Positions 1 through 5,093 of a DNA stretch of 7,237 bases are shown here, in pieces. Location of the stretch: positions 1-7,237 of the forward strand of contig SKHV01000358.1 in assembly GCA_007116765.1 (NCBI GenBank). Direction: 5' to 3'. The first letter of the stretch is position 1. Each line of letters opens with the position of its first letter. A model generated the notes under the pieces. It saw only the letters and a program-made list of their open reading frames with translations, ran no database searches and had not been told where the DNA came from. Made by a program: the position numbers and the translations under genes. This DNA is from Prolixibacteraceae bacterium. GTDB lineage: Bacteria; Bacteroidota; Bacteroidia; Bacteroidales; Prolixibacteraceae.

Positions 1-339
1 TTCAAAACTATAACCTGTTGCAGGGTATGGAACAAAGGTGACAGTTTCGCCGGCATCATAAATCTCTTTTTCGGGAGAAAATTCAACTGTTCCGTTAACA
101 GTATTCTCCCTAATGGTGACAGTATAAGCCGGGACGAAATTGGCTGTAAGACTCACAGTTGAATCCATGTTAATAACCAATGGGTTTTCATCACTTGTAA
201 CACTGCCTGTCCAGTTTATGAACCTGAACCCCGGCTTAGGCTCAGCAGTTAAAACCACTTCTTCCCCTTCGTCATAAATTGCTTTATCGGGGTTTTTAAT
301 AACTGAACCTTTGTCTTCGTCTACAGATATTAATAAGTA
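1..339 (-). repeat. One full and one partial InlB-type B-repeat, duplicated at 1650-1988
   Basis: The first unit (about 136-339) has the family pattern: a Gly-Ser-Val turn, a Tyr-Asp-Glu-Gly-Glu strand, Pro-Gly-Phe, Asn-Trp-Thr-Gly, Glu-Asn-Pro-Leu and a closing Thr-Ala-Asn-Phe. The second unit (1-126) is cut by the window edge. The whole block aligns without gaps to codons 954-1066 of the neighbouring lyase, with about 70 of 113 residues identical by hand count. The two blocks are therefore copies of one tandem pair. B-repeats are non-catalytic, usually extended or surface-exposed modules; a spacer or adhesive role here is inferred. Confidence 0.85.
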
Positions 340-1047
340 TCCGTCTGTTACGGAAGCAAAAACAGCAAGTTTAGCGTTCCTTGCCTGATCAATTGTTGCC
401 TTAGAGGTATTAAACAAAACAATATAATCCATAATCGCACGCTTCGAGCGCCCAGAAACAGTTAATGTATATACTTCGCCTTTCTTTAATACATAAAAGA
501 ACCTTCGCTTTACATTTTCTCCACTAATTCTTCTTTCACCCAAATTAGTCCACCCCCATTGACGATCGGGAACACTTGAGAAATAGTGCTTTGTGTCAGT
601 TAGTAATACAGATTTTGAGAATGTATTTGCACCTGGTTCAAAATCTCCGGCCAACCTCACATAAAAATCGTTGCACTCATCATTTCTGGCATCTTTTAGT
701 ATTCTGCTAGATCGAATAATAAGTTGATAAGTACCTGTTTCAGGGGCAATAAAAGTATAATCAAGAGGCGAATTGGGAGGCCCAAGATTTGTAGCATTTC
801 CGGTAAAATAAAGCATACTGTCGTTGGATGCTCCTTTAAAAAAATCGGGATGCTGATGGGTGATTAATTCCCAATTACCCAACAGAGAATTTGTGTGCTC
901 AGCCTGAAACACTATAACGCCATCTCTGTCTGTTGGCGTGATGGGTGTCAAAACTGGCTGTGCAAGTAATCTCAGGTTATTAATAGAAAAAACAAAAACC
1001 AGAAAAATAATACACACTAGCGGTTTAATATATATATTTAATTTCAT
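1..1047 (-). CDS. Secreted carbohydrate-binding-like protein with B-repeats, 3' end cut by window
   Basis: This reading frame is open from an ATG at 1047 to the window edge, giving 349 codons with no stop, so the C-terminus is missing. The first 29 residues form a signal peptide: Lys residues near the N-terminus, a hydrophobic run, and a probable cut after Leu-Leu-Ala before Gln-Pro. Residues about 44-217 look like a carbohydrate-binding beta-sandwich. They open with Phe-Gln-Ala-Glu, as CBM6-type modules often do, and end with a Ser-Gly-Arg-Ser and Met-Asp-Tyr-Ile-Val-Leu-Phe stretch resembling the last strands of modules fused to marine glycanases. Residues 237-305 are a full InlB-type B-repeat, and a second begins at 308. 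No catalytic domain is visible. The gene starts 47 bases after the lyase gene stops, with no terminator or clear promoter between, so co-transcription is likely. No Shine-Dalgarno is seen; the start is preceded by an A-rich run. The tail so closely matches the lyase's that a similar ending (one more repeat, then a T9SS domain) is expected, but this is inference. The protein is secreted with high confidence; its ligand is unknown. Confidence 0.85.
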   Translation of the reverse strand, partial: MKLNIYIKPLVCIIFLVFVFSINNLRLLAQPVLTPITPTDRDGVIVFQAEHTNSLLGNWELITHQHPDFFKGASNDSMLYFTGNATNLGPPNSPLDYTFIAPETGTYQLIIRSSRILKDARNDECNDFYVRLAGDFEPGANTFSKSVLLTDTKHYFSSVPDRQWGWTNLGERRISGENVKRRFFYVLKKGEVYTLTVSGRSKRAIMDYIVLFNTSKATIDQARNAKLAVFASVTDGYLLISVDEDKGSVIKNPDKAIYDEGEEVVLTAEPKPGFRFINWTGSVTSDENPLVINMDSTVSLTANFVPAYTVTIRENTVNGTVEFSPEKEIYDAGETVTFVPYPATGYSFE

Positions 1048-1094
1048 TTTTTTAAGTTTTATAACATGCATTATCTAATTCTACTAATTGATTC

Positions 1095-4000
1095 TTATCT
1101 TTTTATTAAACGTTTTACGCTTACTCCATCACTTGAAATAACTTGAATGATATAAATAGAATTGTTGTATTCTGTTAAATCGATATTAAATGTTTCGGGA
1201 GCATAACCTTCCTCTACCAAAACGCCATTTAGAGTATAAACCATATAGTTTACGGGTTGCTCGACCCTCACAGTGAAAACTCCGGCAGATGGATTGGGAT
1301 AGATCTTGAATTTATCTCCACCCTTCTGATCTACACTACTAATCTTATCAAAATTGGCAGTGACGTATATTATTGAATCCATGGTTATGGTAATTGGGTT
1401 TTCTTCGCCGGTAATGTAACCACTCCACCCGGTAAAAATATAACCTTCGTTTGGAGTTGCGGTTAGCTCTACTTCAGTACCGGCAGCATATGCAACACTT
1501 TGAGGACTCCTTGTAACCGACCCGTTATTAGCTGTTACAAACAATTGGTAAGTTATCAAATTAAAATTGGCGGTTAACTCAATATCGCGATTTATAGAAA
1601 TCTCCAATGGCACTGTATTGCCACTTATTCCTCCTGCATCGTGCCAGCTATCAAAACGATAACCGGTTGCGGGATATGGAACAAAAGTGATGGTTTCGCC
1701 TTCTTCATAATAATCCTTAACAGGAGAAACTTCAACTGTGCCGTTAACTGTATTATTGCTAATAGAAACAGTAAATATTGGAACAAAATTAGCCGTAATG
1801 CTCATGTTGGAATCCAATTGGATATTCAACGGATTCTCATCACTTGTAATGTCGCCTGTCCAATTTACAAATTTATAACCAGGGTTTGGTTCAGCAGTTA
1901 ATTCCAGCGTTTCACCCGAATCATAATTCATTCTATCGGGGGTTTTGCTAACTGTACCATGATTATTATTTACATTTATAAATATATAGGCTTTGCCATC
2001 TTCTCCTATAAAAAGCCGTTCTCGCGGAGGGTAAATTAGCTTATCGAGATAGGAAAGTTGATTGCCTGCATTTTCGCTATGATCAATTAGATCTTCATTA
2101 AATATTGTACTTGCTTTGCTGAAAAGCGGCTTGGTTAATGTATTAAGTGCATTTACTTTACCGCCATTAGTAATTTGCTCCCATGTCCATGTTTCAGGAT
2201 TTTGTAAATATGGGCTTAAAAAATTGAAGGCTTGTCTGATACTGCGACCATCAGATGTTTCGAACCCCCAAAGATCGATGCCAACCTGCCAGCCCATTTG
2301 TGCAACTTGAGTCATTCCCCACAAATTCATAGTAGAGTAATTAACACTTTTGGTTCTATTCAATTCGGAGGGCTGTGCTCCATTTGGCTGAATCTGACTT
2401 GCTATTCTCTTTGTCTTAAAATCATTTACCAATTTTGTGGCATCGGCTGTCCTACCTTCATAGAGCAATAAGCCAAGCACCTGGAAATCATATTTAGTGC
2501 CATGGTTGTTGCCCATATTGCTCTCCTTTATTCCGAAACTACTGGTTCTTAACCATACCGACCATTCACTCAACCAATCATCAACACCGGTTTTAGTAGT
2601 GCCGGGAAGTACACCTTTATTTTCCATTATCTGCATAGCTGCTATAACCTTATACACGCTTGACCATTCAATAATTCCAATTTGCCTTCCTGTATTTTTT
2701 CCGGGAATACCCTGGGCAAAATTAGCATGTGGGTTTACTCTAGTTTCACTATTTACTAACCAAACATTGAGCAACTCAATGGCTTTATTGGCATATTTCA
2801 TATCGCTTGAAAAATAATATGCAAATGAAAGTACTTCCATTGCATCAAAAAAATTGCTTAGCCTAACCTGATCGGTATTATTTCCACGAGTCATGGGGTT
2901 TACCTGCCCATCCTTATGTATCCATGGCAATCCATCAGGTTTGTTAGGATCGGGCCACCAGTATGGGGCAAGGCTTAAATAATCGTTTTTACTTCCGCTT
3001 GGAGGTGTTTGGGTTTTGTTCGTAACCGGATCGGCCGCTTTGTTTAATTCTTTATTAGCCTCGCTTATTAATGTATTATAGGCACTTACAAAGAAGGAAT
3101 TGTTTTTTTCAATTTCACTTTTAACTGCTTCCAGAAAGGTTTCCTCATAATGAATTAATTTTCCTTTCACATCTGGTTCCTGAATAGGAATAAAATTGGC
3201 TTTAATTACCATATCGGAATTAATAGTAATCCTTAATGGGTTCAAAAGACTATTCACATCGCCACTCCATTTGTCAAAAATAAAACCAGCATCAGGAACT
3301 GCCCTGAATTCAATGAGACTGCCGGACGGATAATCATCCAGTTCGAGGGAACGAACAATTTGCCCTCCGTTACCTTCAACTAAAGCATCGACAACAAAGC
3401 GCTCTTCTATAACGCTGCCTAACGAAACAGTATAATCATCTACCATGAAAGCATTCCAGTCGGCACCTGATGCACCGGGAGCCGGAGTGTTGAGTGCGAA
3501 TCCGTAATGGGTCATTTCAATATCGGTAAAGGTATCGTCAACCACCGTGTTGATTAGTTTCATAGCTGCACTATTTGAAACATCACCCTTTGTAGTAGTA
3601 GATAGTTCATCCCTGAAAAAGAGGCTCCACTCGTTACTTTTAGGATCATACGTAACTTTTACTGTAACCCATGTTCTGAAATCACTAAACACATCCTCTT
3701 GTTTGTTACCTGCAATTACTGTGTAATTAGATAATCCTCCGTCGAATCGAGACAAAGAAACGCAATACATACTTCCTTCGGGCTTAAGAAAAGTAATTGC
3801 ATATCCTTTGGCATTTGAGCCACTTTGGGTGTCCCATATTGATGAGTCGGAAGCCAATACAACAGCCATACCGGTCTGGGTGCCACTAAAACCATTTGTT
3901 CCGCCTGCACTGTTTCTGTTTTGTCTGGCAGTAAAAATCCACTCCAAAACATCGCTATTTGAGCTCAGTACCGCATTAAAAGATTCATTATATACCGACA

Positions 4001-4847
4001 AAGGAGCAGAAACTTCTGTACGGTTTCCGGTCTGCTCTGAAGCACTATGCCGTGCAAGCAACTTGAGCATTCCATCTTCGGATTCATATTCTTCTATTAG
4101 TGCTGTACCACCGCCAGGTGCAGTAGGCTCAACCGTGGTCCAAACAGAATAATCCACAACAGGTTCTCCGCTGCTGGCGATTGGGTTCACAGGCTCTTGA
4201 TTAAAGTTATCATAAAAAACAAGTTCTTTTTTCCTACCTACACCCTCAAAATATGGTTCAATAGCATCCACAAGCTCTGCTTCCTTAATAATATCAATAA
4301 CGTTTTCATTGTTCCACCGTCCATTAATAAAAACTGTTAAATAAGCAGCTTTATCTCTAGGGGTATAATTTTTAGATATTGCTCTTGGTATTAAATTACT
4401 TCCAAGAAGAGTTACTTCAGCTTCTGTTTGGAGCTGTACATAAACACTATATGTACCGGCTGCAACGTTTACATGGAACCAGATAGAGATGGTATCTCCA
4501 AGATTAAAACTTTTTTTGTTCTCATCTGCACTCCAGTTATCAAAAGCACCATTCCACCAACCAATTCGAGGAAAGCCTTCATTATATTCAAAAATAGCCT
4601 TGGCAAGTCCTGAGTTCCAACCATCAAATTCAGCTTCTTCATGAGCCACTACGCCGAAATCACCACGACCTGCACTACCTCCATTGTTGAAGCTTTCATT
4701 GACCTTTACCACAACATGCAAAATACCCGACTCAGTAATCTCAGGATTAATGGCTTTGGTTTGTTTTACAAGGTTCTGAGCATAAGCAGAGCAGCTTAGA
4801 ATTAAAGCTACGAAAAGCACAGAAAGGTGTTTACGAAAATTCTTCAT
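1095..4847 (-). CDS. Secreted alginate-lyase-fold polysaccharide lyase, multidomain, T9SS-exported
   Basis: This is a complete 1250-residue extracellular enzyme predicted to cleave a uronic-acid polysaccharide by beta-elimination. A signal peptide covers residues 1-23, with a cut after Ala-Tyr-Ala before Gln24. Residues 36-200 form a domain I do not recognise. Residues 209-477 are a jellyroll-like domain also present in the upstream gene. Residues 483-552 are one B-repeat. Residues 562-945 are the catalytic domain of the alginate lyase superfamily (Pfam Alginate_lyase; CAZy PL5 or PL38 type). It shows Asp-Tyr-Leu-Ser-Leu-Ala-Pro-Tyr-Trp-Trp-Pro-Asp-Pro at 622-634, Asn780-Asn781-His782, and Glu-Leu-Asn-Arg831 followed by Tyr837. 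By analogy with PL5 enzymes, Asn781, His782, Arg831 and Tyr837 are the catalytic candidates. Residues 953-1167 hold three B-repeats, and 1178-1250 is a T9SS sorting domain with Tyr-Pro-Asn-Pro and a basic end (Lys-Arg-Leu-Ile-Lys-Arg). Single-domain PL5 lyases are a few hundred residues long, so most of this protein is accessory. The start is fixed by the signal peptide. Alginate is the likeliest substrate, but glucuronan-type polymers are possible. Confidence 0.9.
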   Translation of the reverse strand: MKNFRKHLSVLFVALILSCSAYAQNLVKQTKAINPEITESGILHVVVKVNESFNNGGSAGRGDFGVVAHEEAEFDGWNSGLAKAIFEYNEGFPRIGWWNGAFDNWSADENKKSFNLGDTISIWFHVNVAAGTYSVYVQLQTEAEVTLLGSNLIPRAISKNYTPRDKAAYLTVFINGRWNNENVIDIIKEAELVDAIEPYFEGVGRKKELVFYDNFNQEPVNPIASSGEPVVDYSVWTTVEPTAPGGGTALIEEYESEDGMLKLLARHSASEQTGNRTEVSAPLSVYNESFNAVLSSNSDVLEWIFTARQNRNSAGGTNGFSGTQTGMAVVLASDSSIWDTQSGSNAKGYAITFLKPEGSMYCVSLSRFDGGLSNYTVIAGNKQEDVFSDFRTWVTVKVTYDPKSNEWSLFFRDELSTTTKGDVSNSAAMKLINTVVDDTFTDIEMTHYGFALNTPAPGASGADWNAFMVDDYTVSLGSVIEERFVVDALVEGNGGQIVRSLELDDYPSGSLIEFRAVPDAGFIFDKWSGDVNSLLNPLRITINSDMVIKANFIPIQEPDVKGKLIHYEETFLEAVKSEIEKNNSFFVSAYNTLISEANKELNKAADPVTNKTQTPPSGSKNDYLSLAPYWWPDPNKPDGLPWIHKDGQVNPMTRGNNTDQVRLSNFFDAMEVLSFAYYFSSDMKYANKAIELLNVWLVNSETRVNPHANFAQGIPGKNTGRQIGIIEWSSVYKVIAAMQIMENKGVLPGTTKTGVDDWLSEWSVWLRTSSFGIKESNMGNNHGTKYDFQVLGLLLYEGRTADATKLVNDFKTKRIASQIQPNGAQPSELNRTKSVNYSTMNLWGMTQVAQMGWQVGIDLWGFETSDGRSIRQAFNFLSPYLQNPETWTWEQITNGGKVNALNTLTKPLFSKASTIFNEDLIDHSENAGNQLSYLDKLIYPPRERLFIGEDGKAYIFINVNNNHGTVSKTPDRMNYDSGETLELTAEPNPGYKFVNWTGDITSDENPLNIQLDSNMSITANFVPIFTVSISNNTVNGTVEVSPVKDYYEEGETITFVPYPATGYRFDSWHDAGGISGNTVPLEISINRDIELTANFNLITYQLFVTANNGSVTRSPQSVAYAAGTEVELTATPNEGYIFTGWSGYITGEENPITITMDSIIYVTANFDKISSVDQKGGDKFKIYPNPSAGVFTVRVEQPVNYMVYTLNGVLVEEGYAPETFNIDLTEYNNSIYIIQVISSDGVSVKRLIKR
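1098..1316 (-). other. T9SS C-terminal sorting domain of the lyase
   Basis: Codons 1178-1250 read Lys-Ile-Tyr-Pro-Asn-Pro-Ser-Ala-Gly, then a beta-rich stretch ending Val-Lys-Arg-Leu-Ile-Lys-Arg. This is the typical form of the type A sorting domain that directs Bacteroidota proteins through the type IX secretion system, usually to surface attachment or release after cleavage. The domain at the end of the upstream gene is clearly related: both share Glu-Gln-Pro-Val and the Tyr-Asn or Asn-Asn before the Ile-Tyr-Ile strand. Confidence 0.9.
1347..1991 (-). repeat. Three tandem InlB-type B-repeats after the lyase domain
   Basis: Codons 953-1023, 1024-1096 and 1098-1167 are three units of about 70 residues, each closing with Thr-Ala-Asn-Phe. 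The first and third carry the usual Trp-Thr-Gly or Trp-Ser-Gly and Glu-Asn-Pro core. The middle unit diverges: its core reads Ser-Trp-His-Asp-Ala-Gly-Gly and it lacks Glu-Asn-Pro. The array separates the catalytic domain from the sorting domain and probably acts as a surface spacer. Confidence 0.85.
2013..3164 (-). other. Catalytic alginate-lyase-fold domain
   Basis: This covers codons 562-945 of the lyase. The aromatic Ala-Pro-Tyr-Trp-Trp-Pro-Asp-Pro motif lies at about 2946-2984. The Asn-Asn-His motif is at 2502-2510, the candidate Arg at 2355-2357 and the candidate Tyr at 2337-2339. In PL5 enzymes Asn and His neutralise and abstract, and Tyr acts as acid/base; transfer of those roles here is by homology. 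Arg and Tyr are six residues apart; my recollection is that classical PL5 enzymes have seven. That would favour a PL38-like or unassigned branch, but no alignment was run. Confidence 0.8.
3189..3401 (-). repeat. Single B-repeat before the lyase domain
   Basis: Codons 483-553 form one divergent InlB-type unit. It has Gly-Gly-Gln-Ile, a Tyr-Pro-Ser-Gly-Ser strand, Pro-Asp-Ala-Gly-Phe, Lys-Trp-Ser-Gly-Asp, Leu-Asn-Pro-Leu and a final Lys-Ala-Asn-Phe. It links the jellyroll domain to the catalytic domain. Confidence 0.8.
3417..4223 (-). repeat. Jellyroll-like domain, copy 1 (pairs with 6231-7037)
   Basis: Codons 209-477 of the lyase form a large beta-rich domain. It opens with Asp-Asn-Phe-Asn-Gln-Glu-Pro and includes Asn-Arg-Thr-Glu-Val-Ser-Ala-Pro, Tyr-Cys-Val-Ser-Leu-Ser-Arg-Phe, Glu-Trp-Ser-Leu-Phe-Phe-Arg-Asp and a closing Val-Asp-Asp-Tyr. 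The pattern resembles concanavalin/LamG-type sandwiches seen in secreted Bacteroidota proteins; a glycan-binding role is inferred. The copy in the upstream gene matches at roughly three quarters of residues by eye. Long stretches also match in DNA, for example around 3719-3820 against 6537-6630. Confidence 0.85.
4323..4742 (-). other. Unrecognised N-terminal domain of the lyase
   Basis: Codons 36-175 hold a domain I cannot assign. It is rich in beta-type and aromatic sequence: Ile-Leu-His-Val-Val-Val, Phe-Asp-Gly-Trp-Asn-Ser-Gly, Ile-Gly-Trp-Trp-Asn-Gly, Ile-Trp-Phe-His-Val-Asn-Val, and Tyr-Ser-Val-Tyr-Val-Gln. A 30-residue linker leads to the jellyroll. The several tryptophans and the position just after the signal peptide suggest a binding module, which is inference only. 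No counterpart is visible elsewhere in the window. Confidence 0.6.
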
Positions 4848-4872
4848 GTGATAATTGATATTAATAACTAAA

Positions 4873-4880
4873 CAAATTTA
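4873..4880 (-). promoter_or_regulatory. Bacteroidota -7-like promoter motif for the lyase gene
   Basis: On the minus strand this reads TAAATTTG, matching the Bacteroidota -7 consensus TAnnTTTG. It lies 25 bases before the lyase ATG, which would give a short leader. A good TTTG at the expected -33 distance is not seen, so the match is half a promoter. Its position just downstream of the 4959-5050 inverted repeat supports a new transcription unit starting here. Confidence 0.4.
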
Positions 4881-4958
4881 CTCATTGAACTTACAACTCA
4901 TGCTTTAAGCTTGGTTGGCAACTTGAAATATAAATATATTCCGGTATAAATTAAAACA

Positions 4959-5050
4959 AAACTAGTGCCGTATCAACTGTAAATTGTCGTATGCCCACGG
5001 CTTCACTTCTCCGCAGTAACAAAAGTCGAGAATTGATACGACACTAGTTT
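4959..5050 (-). repeat. 92-base element with 18-base inverted-repeat ends (terminator-like or MITE-like)
   Basis: The arms are 4959-4976 and 5033-5050 and match at 17 of 18 positions. The mismatch is C/A if read from the plus strand but a G-U wobble in minus-strand RNA, so that RNA can form an unbroken 18-pair stem. The 56-base interior adds a TTCTC/GAGAA pairing (5007-5011 with 5028-5032) stacked directly on the right arm. On the minus strand the stem is followed by TTTTGTTTTAATTT (4948-4961). It lies 43 bases after the upstream stop codon, so a terminator is reasonable. The large interior is unusual for a simple terminator and also fits a small non-autonomous mobile element; I found no clear target-site duplication. 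Confidence 0.65.
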
Positions 5051-5093
5051 ACTAATTATTTTTAATTCAGATATTCTGAACTATGTTTCACTT

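Noticed and set aside
1048..1094. Terminator or promoter in the gap between the lyase and the next gene
   Set aside because: The 47 bases contain only a 6-base ATGCAT palindrome and AT-rich sequence. No stable stem with T tract and no TAnnTTTG motif were found.
2497..2817. Plus-strand open frame of 106 codons opposite the lyase domain
   Set aside because: It is antisense to conserved catalytic codons including Asn-Asn-His, is rich in Leu, Ile and Pro as antisense frames often are, and has no family resemblance.
3808..4152. Plus-strand open frame of 114 codons opposite the jellyroll domain
   Set aside because: It lies wholly inside a well-supported minus-strand domain. A similar plus-strand frame appears at the matching place in the second copy (6655-6852), as expected from shared antisense sequence. 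The protein has no recognisable domain.
4791..4793. Cys19 in the lyase signal peptide as a lipoprotein site
   Set aside because: The residues before it are Ile-Leu-Ser, and Leu is a poor fit at the -2 position of a lipobox. A standard cleavage after Ala-Tyr-Ala fits better and agrees with T9SS export.
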